A stretch of 64,000 nucleotides of DNA from Psychrobacillus sp032154225. GTDB taxonomy: Bacteria; Bacillota; Bacilli; Bacillales_A; Planococcaceae. A model generated the notes under the pieces. It searched no databases and was not told the DNA's origin. It saw nothing but the letters and a program-made list of their open reading frames with translations. Below, piece after piece: positions 22,397 through 29,966 of the stretch. Numbering within the stretch: the first letter of the stretch is position 1; each line of letters begins with the position of its first letter. The translations under genes and the position numbers were made by a program. The stretch is from positions 372,001-436,000 of the forward strand of contig NZ_JALDYF010000001.1 of assembly GCF_032154225.1 (NCBI RefSeq), read 5' to 3'.

Positions 22397-23803
22397 ATGA
22401 CAAATACAAATATAATCATAGAAAAGATATATTCCGAGTTCTTAGCCCTTAATGAACTGACTATCAATTATAATCCAACTATAACTGAAAACGAATTTAT
22501 GTTACAGATAGAATTTAGAGGTTTAGATTCTAGAAAAATGTTAGAAAAATTAATGCAATTACAATACTTTGAAGCGCTAAGTGATAGTGGTAGTCCTTCT
22601 TTTTTAATACAAAAATTGGACAGCAGTAGCCTTCAATTTTCCATTGAAGAAGTCCAAAAAATTAGATGGCGGATACAGTACGAAAAATCTACGGAAAATG
22701 AATATGTGCAAAACCTAGATTATTATTATTTCTTACCAGATAAAGCAATTGAACTTTTAACTAATAATCATTTTGATAGCCAGGAAGAAAAAATACTACT
22801 TGGTCTTTATAATGTAGACTCTTTTGAAACACCGATTTTTAAATTTATTAATCTCTTGACTGAAACTGATTTTAATTTTGAAAAAACCCTGAATGATGAT
22901 ATATTAACGCCAGTAAATCGTCTTCTTACTAACACAGATCAAAAGTTCAATTTGTATAACAATGTATACTCTTTCATGATTGTTAACCCTAACCTTGAAT
23001 GTAGTTTTCAGCAAGCAATTATTAGAGAATACTATAAATCATTCTTTAAATTATTAAGTTATAAACACGATGATGACCAATATGACATTAGAGGAAATAA
23101 AAAAATTATTATATTAGTTGATGAAAATTTTTCTATATCAAATTATGTCATCTTTATAAACCTTGTTGATTTTTTATTCAAAGACGAAAGATTTTTAGAG
23201 AAATACATTATTATAAAAAACGTCTTTACGAGATATGTTCACGATAAAGAAAGTATAACAAGTTTAAATACAAAAATTATTGAAATTAATAAAACAACTA
23301 AATATTACTTTGAAAAGTATGTACAAGAAGATCTCAATGATTTTTTCAAAAATAGAGATACTGTATACAAAGAAGCGATTAATATATCTAAATCAATAAA
23401 TGAACAGAATGATAAAATTAATACATATATAAATGCTTCATTAATTTCTTTTTTAATCTTAGCTGTATCTTTTTTGTTAAAAAATGTTTCCGCATTAAGT
23501 ATTACTAATCTAATTGTCGCTAATGTTAGCTTACTTGTATTTTCATTTGCCTTCTATAGTTTTATTTCTAATTCTACAAAAGAACGTTATAGGACTACAG
23601 AAAGCCAGTTCATGCTATTCCTTGATAAAATGGGCATTATATTATCGGATGAAAAAGAAGAACTTATTGATACTTATTTAGAAACACCGTATAATGACTT
23701 GTTAAAATCGCTTTCTAGAGTACAAGATTTACTAGTTTATTCAAATATAATTTTAATTTGTATTACATTGATATCAGTTGGAGTTTATTTGGCATCAAAA
23801 TAA
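22397..23803 (+). CDS. Unrecognised cassette protein B with three C-terminal membrane segments
   Basis: 468 residues; AGGAG (AGACAGGAG) stands 15-20 nt before the ATG, so initiation may depend on coupling. Residues 1-340 are soluble, Asn/Asp/Tyr/Phe-rich and of no family known to me, with a hydrophobic strand at 235-241 (KKIIILVDE) and coiled-helix character near 300-340. Membrane segments are predicted at about 346-361, 369-391 and 448-466, with a charged cytoplasmic-looking loop (392-447) between the second and third. The gene appears visibly more AT-rich than the phage late genes. A large sensor domain plus membrane anchor is typical of abortive-infection effectors; this is inference. Confidence 0.6.
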   Translation: MTNTNIIIEKIYSEFLALNELTINYNPTITENEFMLQIEFRGLDSRKMLEKLMQLQYFEALSDSGSPSFLIQKLDSSSLQFSIEEVQKIRWRIQYEKSTENEYVQNLDYYYFLPDKAIELLTNNHFDSQEEKILLGLYNVDSFETPIFKFINLLTETDFNFEKTLNDDILTPVNRLLTNTDQKFNLYNNVYSFMIVNPNLECSFQQAIIREYYKSFFKLLSYKHDDDQYDIRGNKKIIILVDENFSISNYVIFINLVDFLFKDERFLEKYIIIKNVFTRYVHDKESITSLNTKIIEINKTTKYYFEKYVQEDLNDFFKNRDTVYKEAINISKSINEQNDKINTYINASLISFLILAVSFLLKNVSALSITNLIVANVSLLVFSFAFYSFISNSTKERYRTTESQFMLFLDKMGIILSDEKEELIDTYLETPYNDLLKSLSRVQDLLVYSNIILICITLISVGVYLASK

Positions 23804-23809
23804 TTTTTC

Positions 23810-23842
23810 AAACCCTGCTTTCAATTAGCAGGGTTTTCTTTT
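23810..23842 (+). terminator. Rho-independent terminator of the two-gene cassette
   Basis: AACCCTGCT and AGCAGGGTT pair with a 7-nt loop and are followed by a T-rich run, six bases after the stop codon of protein B. It isolates the cassette from the ImmA-like gene. Confidence 0.8.
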
Positions 23843-23847
23843 ATACT

Positions 23848-23869
23848 AAAAAGAACAAACGTTCTTTTT
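23848..23869. promoter_or_regulatory. Palindrome with a LexA-like GAAC-N4-GTTC core
   Basis: AAAAAGAAC and GTTCTTTTT (9-bp arms) flank AAAC, directly before the ribosome site of the ImmA-like gene. The core matches the Bacillus SOS (DinR/LexA) box GAAC-N4-GTTC, although the flanking C and G of the consensus are A and T. It may make the protease gene DNA-damage inducible; a different operator is possible. Confidence 0.4.
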
Positions 23870-23882
23870 TAGGAGTGACAAC

Positions 23883-24374
23883 TTGAACAATACATACTCA
23901 TTACTTGAAGATTTCATTAAAAACCTTTATCAAAGAATCGGCATTTACCACCCTCACCAATTGGATATTGAAACAATTGCTGCAAGTTTAGGGATTCCAT
24001 TGAACTACTATGATGGCATCAGCACATTCACTTTCAAACAATTGTTCTTGAATAATCGTTTAACTGATGAGGCACTGTGGCAAGACTTCGGGCATGAAAT
24101 GTGTCACGCTTTGTGGCATTGTGGAAATCAAAGGTTCCTCCCCCCTTCTTTTGTGCAATTGCAAGAATGGAAGGCAAACAATTTTATGTATGAATTTTGC
24201 GTACCCGAATTTATGTTGAGAGAATACATGAATGATCGAGATATACACCCTATTAATCTAATTATAGAAAACTTTCATGTTACACCGGAGTTTGCTCGTA
24301 TTCGCTATGAGCGTTACATGATGAAATTATACCAACAACAATCTGATGATAGATTGAATGCTCTTTTTAAGTAA
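23883..24374 (+). CDS. ImmA/IrrE-family metallopeptidase
   Basis: 163 residues with a TTG start behind AGGAGTG. The zinc motif HEMCH (an HExxH match) lies near residue 71 within 'DFGHEMCHALWHCGNQRFL'. The third ligand is probably the Glu in 'QEWKANNFMYEFCVPEFML', and the fold matches DUF955/IrrE proteases. ImmA-type enzymes cleave the ImmR/CI-like repressor after DNA damage and so trigger excision. The gene is normally next to the repressor; here the cassette separates them. It is followed by the integrase. Confidence 0.82.
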   Translation: MNNTYSLLEDFIKNLYQRIGIYHPHQLDIETIAASLGIPLNYYDGISTFTFKQLFLNNRLTDEALWQDFGHEMCHALWHCGNQRFLPPSFVQLQEWKANNFMYEFCVPEFMLREYMNDRDIHPINLIIENFHVTPEFARIRYERYMMKLYQQQSDDRLNALFK

Positions 24375-24449
24375 TTTGTATATAACGATTAGATGTAATA
24401 TACACAGTTATGTGTTGGAGTTAATAGTACATAGAAAGGAGAAATGTAT

Positions 24450-25580
24450 ATGGCTTCATTTAGAAAAATGGGTGATGTTTGGCAATATCGTGTTCGCTAC
24501 AAAGATATCTACTCTGAAGAATGGAAAGAAGTTTCAAAGAGTGGTTACAAAACAAAGAAAGAAGCGCAAATAGCAGCACGTGAGAGAGAAATAGAAGTGA
24601 TGAATGGTTTTGAACAAGGTGAAATAAACTTTGCTATTTATATGAACGCCTGGTTAAATCAATATGTTAAAGATAAACTTAAGCCAAACACATTTAAGTC
24701 CTATCGTATATCGCTTAAAAATCATGCTATCCCCTACTTTGGCAATATGGAATTAAAAGATGTAAAACCAATGATGTATCAAAAATTTATAGACAGTAAG
24801 TTAGAGGAAGGTTTATCAACAGAAACCACTAGAAGAATCCATAACGTTATTTATCAAGCATATAAAAGGGCAGTGTTAAATGGATATGTGCAAAAAAATC
24901 CATGTGAAAATGTAAGTATTAAAAGACGTGAAGTAAAAAAGTTGAAATTTTTAGAGCCTAAATTAATTCCACCACTACTAAAGGCGTTGTATAAACGTGG
25001 TCAAATATACGGATTGTTTTTTAAATTGCTATTTGACACTGGGCTTCGCAAAGGTGAAGCTGCAGCCCTCCAATGGTCAGATATTAATTGGAAGGATAGC
25101 ACGATAACAATTGAAAACTCCCTTAACTTTCAACCTGAAGAGGACGAGGAAATTCTTGGAGACACAAAAAACTTTAACTCCAAACGTACGATTGAAATAA
25201 GAAAATCGTTATTGAACGAGTTGCATACTCATTTGAAGTATCAAAATGAACGAAAATTAGCTTTAGAAGATCTTTATAATCATGAATTGAATCTAGTTTT
25301 GTGCCGCGATGATGGATCTCCTTTGCCAAAATCAACGCTTTATAATGCATTTAAAGATTGTTTGGAGAAAATCGGTCACCCTACTTCTTTACCGATTCAT
25401 TCGACACGTCATACACATGCAGTACTGTTATTAGAAGCTGGTGCTGATATGAAATTTGTACAGGAGCGTTTAGGCCATGGCTCGATGCAAATAACCTCGG
25501 ACGTCTATGCACATGTTTCGAAAAAGATGACAGCTAGGTCAATCGAGAAGTTTGATCAGTACATGAAAGGAATTGAATAA
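24450..25580 (+). CDS. int: Phage tyrosine integrase
   Basis: 376 residues from the ATG at 24450, spaced 8-9 nt from AAAGGAG; an ATG at 24444 is too close. The N-terminal arm-binding domain (FRKMGDVWQYRVRYKDIYSEEWKEV) is followed by a SAM-like core-binding domain (about 60-145). In the catalytic domain Arg lies in 'TGLRKGEA', His/Arg in 'HSTRHTHAV', His in 'LGHGSMQITSD' and the nucleophile Tyr in 'VYAHVS'. It integrates and excises the prophage at the site in the following gap. Confidence 0.92.
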   Translation: MASFRKMGDVWQYRVRYKDIYSEEWKEVSKSGYKTKKEAQIAAREREIEVMNGFEQGEINFAIYMNAWLNQYVKDKLKPNTFKSYRISLKNHAIPYFGNMELKDVKPMMYQKFIDSKLEEGLSTETTRRIHNVIYQAYKRAVLNGYVQKNPCENVSIKRREVKKLKFLEPKLIPPLLKALYKRGQIYGLFFKLLFDTGLRKGEAAALQWSDINWKDSTITIENSLNFQPEEDEEILGDTKNFNSKRTIEIRKSLLNELHTHLKYQNERKLALEDLYNHELNLVLCRDDGSPLPKSTLYNAFKDCLEKIGHPTSLPIHSTRHTHAVLLLEAGADMKFVQERLGHGSMQITSDVYAHVSKKMTARSIEKFDQYMKGIE

Positions 25581-25582
25581 TT

Positions 25583-25625
25583 TTCGTGGTAGAAATGTGG
25601 TAGGATTTAAAATCGTTACCACGAA
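25583..25625. promoter_or_regulatory. attR: Candidate attachment-site region at the right prophage end
   Basis: A 9-bp inverted repeat, TTCGTGGTA at 25583-25591 and TACCACGAA at 25617-25625, brackets a short AT-rich core directly after the integrase stop. Integrase-proximal palindromes of this form usually hold the core crossover site. The other end of the prophage is outside the window, so the att core cannot be confirmed by comparison. The symbol (attL or attR) is arbitrary. Confidence 0.4.
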
Positions 25626-25645
25626 CTACTTTTTAATCAAAAGAA

Positions 25646-25680
25646 AAAAGCGTTGGAAGCTTAGAGCCCCAACGCTTTTC
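25646..25680 (-). terminator. Rho-independent terminator of glnA
   Basis: AAAAGCGTTGG and CCAACGCTTTT pair around an 11-nt loop, immediately downstream of the glnA stop. T-rich sequence follows on the minus strand (CTTTTTTCTTTTG), and the stem may also stop transcripts leaving the prophage. Confidence 0.8.
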
Positions 25681-25682
25681 TA

Positions 25683-27020
25683 TTAATACATTTTCAAATA
25701 TTGTTCTCTTTCCCATGGGTGAACAGTTGTGCGGAACATGTCCCACTCAATCTCTTTCGCATCTACAAAGTTTGCGTAAATATGTTCGCCTAGGGCACCA
25801 CGGATTATTTCATTTTTGCCTAGTTCTTGAATAGCAGCATGTAATGTTGGTGGTAAGTTGTAAATACCATGTTCATTTCTTTCTTCTTCTGTCATCATGT
25901 AAATATTTCTATCTACTGCTGGTGGTGGTGTTAACTTATTTTTAATACCATCAAGTCCAGCTTGAAGAATAACCGCCATCGCAAGGTATGGATTTGCAGC
26001 AGGGTCTACCGAACGCACTTCAATACGTGTGCTTAATCCTCTTGAAGAAGGAATACGGATTAGTGGACTTCTGTTTTGGCCAGACCAAGCAACGTAACAA
26101 GGAGCTTCGTAGCCAGGTACTAAACGTTTATATGAGTTTACTAAAGGGTTTGTAATCGCCGTAAAGCTTTGCACATGTTTTAATACTCCAGCCATAAACT
26201 GCATAGATGTTTCACTCATTTTATTTTCCGTAGAATCGTCGAAGAATGCATTTTCTTTCCCATTGAATAATGAAACGTTAAAGTGCATTCCTGATCCTGC
26301 TACTCCGAAAAGTGGTTTTGGCATGAATGTAGCATGTAAACCATGCTTACGTGCGATTGTTTTTACTACTAGTTTAAACGTTTGAATATTGTCACATGCC
26401 GTTACAGCATCTGCATATTTAAAGTCAATTTCATGTTGTCCAGGAGCTACTTCATGGTGAGATGCTTCCACCTCGAAGCCCATTTCTTCTAGCTCAAGTA
26501 CGATATCGCGACGGCAGTTTTCTCCCAAATCTACTGGCGCTAAGTCAAAGTAACCACCGTGGTCATTTAATTCTAAACTTGGTTCGCCTTTTTCATCTAA
26601 TTTGAATAAGAAGAATTCTGGCTCTGGCCCTAAATTGAAGCTAGTGAAGCCCATTTCTTCCATTTCTTTTAGAACGCGTTTTAAGTTATTACGTGGGTCA
26701 CCAGCAAATGGTGTACCATCTGCTTTATTTACATCACAGATTAAACGTGCAACTTTCCCTTTCCCAGTAATCCAAGGGAATACAACCCATGAATTCAAGT
26801 CAGGTACTAAATACATATCTGATTCTTCAATACGAACGAATCCTTCAATAGAAGAACCGTCGAACATCATTTTATTGTCGAGAGCTTTATCGAGCTGACT
26901 CACTGGAATTTCTACGTTTTTAATCGTCCCAAGTATGTCTGTAAACTGAAGACGAATAAAATTCACCTCATGTTCTTGAACGAACTTTTTAATATCTTCT
27001 TTTGTATACTTGCTCATCAT
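25683..27020 (-). CDS. glnA: Glutamine synthetase type I-alpha
   Basis: 445 residues with AGGAGAGTG before the ATG at 27020 (the second codon is also ATG). It has the GSI beta-grasp domain (VNFIRLQFTDILGTIKNVEIP) and the catalytic barrel: 'MFDGSSIEGFVRIEESDMYL' near 53, 'NLGPEPEFFLF' near 129, 'GQHEIDFKYADA' near 205, 'GSGMHFNVSLF' near 240 and 'NPLVNSYKRLVPGYEAP' near 285. The length is that of the Bacillus GSI-alpha class. It makes glutamine from glutamate, ammonia and ATP. It is cotranscribed with glnR, and feedback-inhibited GlnA controls GlnR/TnrA. Confidence 0.97.
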   Translation of the reverse strand: MMSKYTKEDIKKFVQEHEVNFIRLQFTDILGTIKNVEIPVSQLDKALDNKMMFDGSSIEGFVRIEESDMYLVPDLNSWVVFPWITGKGKVARLICDVNKADGTPFAGDPRNNLKRVLKEMEEMGFTSFNLGPEPEFFLFKLDEKGEPSLELNDHGGYFDLAPVDLGENCRRDIVLELEEMGFEVEASHHEVAPGQHEIDFKYADAVTACDNIQTFKLVVKTIARKHGLHATFMPKPLFGVAGSGMHFNVSLFNGKENAFFDDSTENKMSETSMQFMAGVLKHVQSFTAITNPLVNSYKRLVPGYEAPCYVAWSGQNRSPLIRIPSSRGLSTRIEVRSVDPAANPYLAMAVILQAGLDGIKNKLTPPPAVDRNIYMMTEEERNEHGIYNLPPTLHAAIQELGKNEIIRGALGEHIYANFVDAKEIEWDMFRTTVHPWEREQYLKMY

Positions 27021-27056
27021 TTCACTCTCCTAAAAGTTATATAGTTAAACCTCGAT

Positions 27057-27440
27057 CTAGCGATAGAAACGAGATAAATCTCCTTGCCTAATAGATGCAC
27101 GCTGTTGCCTTTGTGCACGCTGCATTTCTTCTTTTACAATAGCTCGTAATTCTGTATCTGAAATGACTTGTCTTGCTTCTTTTAGAGAAGTTGGATTTTT
27201 TTTCATTTCAAATATTTGTTTTATACCAGCAACGTTTACTCCACTTTTCAGCATATCTTTTATTTCCAATAAAATATCGATATCGTCAAGCGAGAACATG
27301 CGCTGCTTTCCTTCCGTTCGTGCAGGTAGGACTAGTTCTTGTTCCTCATAATAACGAATCTGCCTTGCAGTTAAACCGGTTAGCTGCATTACAATGTTCA
27401 TCGATAATAATGGCATGGAACGTCTCCATTCCTTTTCCAT
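27057..27440 (-). CDS. glnR: Nitrogen regulator GlnR (MerR family)
   Basis: 127 residues from the ATG at 27440, behind AGGGGGTG (a GTG at 27443 is adjacent). A MerR HTH 'LSMNIVMQLTGLTARQIRYYEEQELVLPARTEGKQRMFSLDDIDIL' is followed by a short helix. The C-terminus is Gln/Arg-rich (EEMQRAQRQQRASIRQGDLSRFYR), as in GlnR, where this tail responds to glutamine synthetase. It represses glnRA under nitrogen excess. It is 36 bp upstream of glnA. Confidence 0.95.
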   Translation of the reverse strand: MEKEWRRSMPLLSMNIVMQLTGLTARQIRYYEEQELVLPARTEGKQRMFSLDDIDILLEIKDMLKSGVNVAGIKQIFEMKKNPTSLKEARQVISDTELRAIVKEEMQRAQRQQRASIRQGDLSRFYR

Positions 27441-27467
27441 CACTGCACCCCCTTTTAGGATAGTTTT

Positions 27468-27519
27468 ATTATATTATGATGTTAGCTTTCCTGTCAACAA
27501 TATGTTAGATAAACTAACA
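27468..27519 (-). promoter_or_regulatory. glnRA promoter with GlnR/TnrA boxes
   Basis: A perfect TGTTA-N7-TAACA site lies at 27503-27519, and a degenerate one (TGTTA-N7-TGTCA) at 27480-27496. On the minus strand TTGACA (27497-27492) and TATAAT (27473-27468) are 18 bp apart, so the second site lies inside the promoter. This matches the two-operator layout of B. subtilis glnRA. Confidence 0.85.
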
Positions 27520-27532
27520 CGAAATTTTCTTT

Positions 27533-27570
27533 AGAAAAAAACCACTTTCTTTTCGCTATAAGAAAGTGGT
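27533..27570 (-). terminator. Rho-independent terminator after the PLP-enzyme gene
   Basis: ACCACTTTCT and AGAAAGTGGT pair perfectly with a 10-nt loop. The minus-strand T-run follows toward glnR. Confidence 0.8.
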
Positions 27571-27578
27571 CGAAATGC

Positions 27579-28829
27579 TTAACTGTCCAATGTTTGTACC
27601 GCACCTAAAATAGCATATTTCACATGTTCATACGTTAATCCCCCTTGGATAAACGCTGTATATGGAGGTCTAATTGGTCCGTCCGCAGTAAGTTCCATAC
27701 TAGAGCCTTGCACGAAAGTTCCCGCTGCCATAATAACATCATCCTCATAGCCAGGCATATAGGAAGGTTCAGGCGCAAATTGAGCATTTACTGGAGAATG
27801 CGTTTGAATTGCTTTGCAAAATTGAATCATCTGATCCGCTGTTTGGAAAGATACCGATTGAATAAGGTCTGTTCTTTTTTCGCTATAATGTGGCTCCGTT
27901 GTCATACCGACTTCTTCTAATACGGCCGAAGTGAAAATAGCACCTTTTACAGCTTGTGAAACAATATGAGGCGCTAAGAAAAATCCTTGGTACATATCCA
28001 TAAGCGTGTTTAGAGATGCTCCAGCTTCTGCTCCAATGCCTGGAGAAGTCATTCGGTAAGCACACTTCGTGACGAATTCACTTTTCCCTGCAATATATCC
28101 TCCTGTTTTTGCAATACCGCCACCAGGATTTTTAATAAGAGATCCCGCCATTAAATCTACGCCAACATTTGTTGGTTCTAGCTCTTCCACAAATTCGCCG
28201 TAACAATTGTCGACAAAAATAATCGCATCTTCTTTTAAAACTCTAATTTTTTGGACCATTGCTTTTATTTGCTCTATCGTAAATGAAGGACGTAGGGCAT
28301 ATCCTTTTGACCTTTGGATAGCAATGACTTTCGTATTGCTTTTCACTGCCTTTTCCACTGCCGTCCAGTCAATTGCACCCGATTCAAGTAAGTCAACATG
28401 CTGATAGCTGATGCCGAAATCCGCTAAAGAGCCAGTATCTTCTCCTTGACCACTTACAATGGACTGAAGCGTATCGTACGGCTTACCTGTTATGTATAGT
28501 AATTCATCATTCGGCCGCAATACGCCAAATAAGCTAATAGAAATAGCATGTGTACCAGAAATTATTTGTTGTCGTACAAGCGCAGCTTCTGCTCCAAATG
28601 TAGTTGCATATACTTTTTCGAGTGTATCTCGTCCATCATCATCATATCCATAGCCTGTTGATGGGTTAAAATGGTGGTCGCTTACATGATGCTCTTTAAA
28701 AGCATGTATGACTTTTTGTTGATTCATAAAGGCTATTTTTTCTACATCTTTATGAAAACTTGCAATTTTCACTTCTGCTTGTTCTGCAAGTGCTAACACT
28801 TTTTCAGATAACGTCGTCGTAAAATTCAT
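27579..28829 (-). CDS. PLP-dependent enzyme, methionine gamma-lyase-like (YnbB/aluminium-resistance family)
   Basis: 416 residues from the ATG at 28829 with GGAGACAATG upstream. The family is marked by 'HFNPSTGYGYDDDGRDTLEKVYATTFGAEAALVRQQIISGTHAI' near 53-97, 'IFVDNCYGEFVEELEPTNVGVDL', and the PLP Lys in 'SLIKNPGGGIAKTGGYIAG' near 230. It has a cystathionine-lyase fold; a substrate has not been proved for the B. subtilis homologue YnbB. It lies immediately before glnR, as in Bacillus, with its own terminator. It is probably not nitrogen-regulated. Confidence 0.88.
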   Translation of the reverse strand: MNFTTTLSEKVLALAEQAEVKIASFHKDVEKIAFMNQQKVIHAFKEHHVSDHHFNPSTGYGYDDDGRDTLEKVYATTFGAEAALVRQQIISGTHAISISLFGVLRPNDELLYITGKPYDTLQSIVSGQGEDTGSLADFGISYQHVDLLESGAIDWTAVEKAVKSNTKVIAIQRSKGYALRPSFTIEQIKAMVQKIRVLKEDAIIFVDNCYGEFVEELEPTNVGVDLMAGSLIKNPGGGIAKTGGYIAGKSEFVTKCAYRMTSPGIGAEAGASLNTLMDMYQGFFLAPHIVSQAVKGAIFTSAVLEEVGMTTEPHYSEKRTDLIQSVSFQTADQMIQFCKAIQTHSPVNAQFAPEPSYMPGYEDDVIMAAGTFVQGSSMELTADGPIRPPYTAFIQGGLTYEHVKYAILGAVQTLDS

Positions 28830-28922
28830 TTCATTGTCTCCTTCATTTTTAACACGTATACAATAATACTAGAAAGTTTTTTGTTGAATGTTAACTCTCG
28901 ATAAATTATTCACAACATAGTT

Positions 28923-29006
28923 ATAGTTTTGCGCAATATTATTGGCACTACTCGCAACATTACCATAGTTATGCGCAATATTGTTCTCACTACTCGTAAC
29001 ATTCAA
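28923..29006. repeat. Two imperfect 42-bp tandem repeats
   Basis: Copies starting at 28923 and 28965 share 'ATGCGCAATATTGTT' and 'ACTACTCG' type blocks (the first copy is ATAGTTTTGCGCAATATT, the second ATAGTTATGCGCAATATT). They lie in the gap before the PLP-enzyme gene and next to a dispersed repeat. No reading frame covers them. Their role is unknown. Confidence 0.6.
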
Positions 29007-29059
29007 TAGCTTTTTTCACAATTATACGGCTAGATTTTTCCTTTTTCATCTTTAGGATA

Positions 29060-29256
29060 TGGATGTAGTGAAAAGCGGCGACTCCAGCGGGAACAGCGGA
29101 TGTTTTCTGCGACGAGTAACCGCAGGAGCACCGAGCTGAAGACCCTGGACTGAGCGCAGCGAAACTTTGTTTTGCGACGAGTAACCGCAGGAGCACAGGA
29201 AGCGGCTGAAGCCGTGCCCGCGGAAAGCGTCCGTTTGTAACGGAATCCATTCCCAT
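29060..29256 (+). repeat. Dispersed repeat, family A, copy 1
   Basis: Begins GGATGTAGTG and ends near CGGAATCCATTCCCA, with GC-rich inner blocks (GGCGACTCCAGCGGGAA, GCCCGCGGAAAGCG) typical of Bacillaceae dispersed repeats. It contains two copies of the GTAACCGCAGGAGCA module (about 29112-29130 and 29178-29196). The ends are imperfect inverted repeats. Other copies are at about 57,491, 59,838, 60,151 and 37,935. Adjacent to rhodanese; no gene in it. Confidence 0.7.
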
Positions 29257-29313
29257 TCTTATCAAAAAAAGACTAATTTCAATGAATGAAATTAGCCTCA
29301 AATTGTAATCAAA

Positions 29314-29613
29314 TTAAAATTCTAGCTCGCCTTCCCATGCCATCATTCCACCAACAAGATTTGTTACATTATAGCCATTCTCTTCTAATATTTCGCAAGC
29401 CTTCGCACTTCTTCCTCCAGCTTTGCAAATAATAATATGTGGAATAGCTTTATCAATTTGATCCAAACTTACATCGACAGAACCAAGTGGAATATGAACT
29501 GCCCCTGGAATAACTCCAGTTGCCACTTCGTCACTTTCTCGTACATCTATTAAACTAAACATTTCGCCTGCTTCTATCTTTTGTAAAAGCTCTTCTGTTG
29601 TAATCGTATTCAT
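29314..29613 (-). CDS. Rhodanese-like sulfur transferase domain protein
   Basis: 99 residues. Active-site loop 'CKAGGRSA' around Cys63, preceded by 'DVRESDEVATGVIPGAVHIPLGSV' (residues about 24-46), the standard single-domain rhodanese sequence. It may transfer persulfide sulfur to partners such as those needed for tRNA thiolation or Fe-S clusters, but the partner is not visible. It lies between the dispersed repeat and hfq, apparently as its own unit. Confidence 0.9.
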   Translation of the reverse strand: MNTITTEELLQKIEAGEMFSLIDVRESDEVATGVIPGAVHIPLGSVDVSLDQIDKAIPHIIICKAGGRSAKACEILEENGYNVTNLVGGMMAWEGELEF

Positions 29614-29689
29614 AAGTCATCTCCACTTTCCGTTGTATATATTCCTCCAAATAATAATAGGAGCATATGATTATGTCAAACAAACGGTA

Positions 29690-29911
29690 TTATTCAGCGT
29701 TCAAATTGACAGACTTAGACGGTGAAAACGTTGAAATTGCGTGTTTATAGATTAGTTGCTGTTTGCCATCTGATTCAAGTAAAACGGTAAAATTATCGTA
29801 TGATTTGATCGTGCCTTTTAACTGAAATCCATTTAATAAGAATACCGTTACAAAAATGTCATTCTTTCTTAACTGATTTAAATAATTGTCTTGAATATTT
29901 ACTGGTTTCAT
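29690..29911 (-). CDS. hfq: RNA chaperone Hfq
   Basis: 73 residues from the ATG at 29911, with GGGGG about 10 nt upstream; longer readings to 29947 are not supported. Sm1 motif 'DIFVTVFLLNGFQLKGTIKSYDNFTVLLE' and Sm2 'QLIYKHAISTFSP' are complete. The short C-terminus (SKSVNLNAE) is typical of Gram-positive Hfq. It forms a hexamer that binds sRNA and mRNA. It follows miaA by 55 bp, as in many bacteria. Confidence 0.95.
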   Translation of the reverse strand: MKPVNIQDNYLNQLRKNDIFVTVFLLNGFQLKGTIKSYDNFTVLLESDGKQQLIYKHAISTFSPSKSVNLNAE

Positions 29912-29966
29912 TCCCAATACCCCCATGCGTCTATAATAACCCCACACCTATTAGTATTCGCCTTAA

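Noticed and set aside
23848..23869. AAAAAGAAC/GTTCTTTTT palindrome as a second terminator
   Set aside because: A strong terminator already lies 10 bp upstream and the stem is AT-rich; its position at the next ribosome site suits an operator better.
28990..29301. 103-residue minus-strand frame beside rhodanese
   Set aside because: It lies across dispersed repeat family A and reads as low-quality Ser/Arg-rich sequence; no ribosome site.
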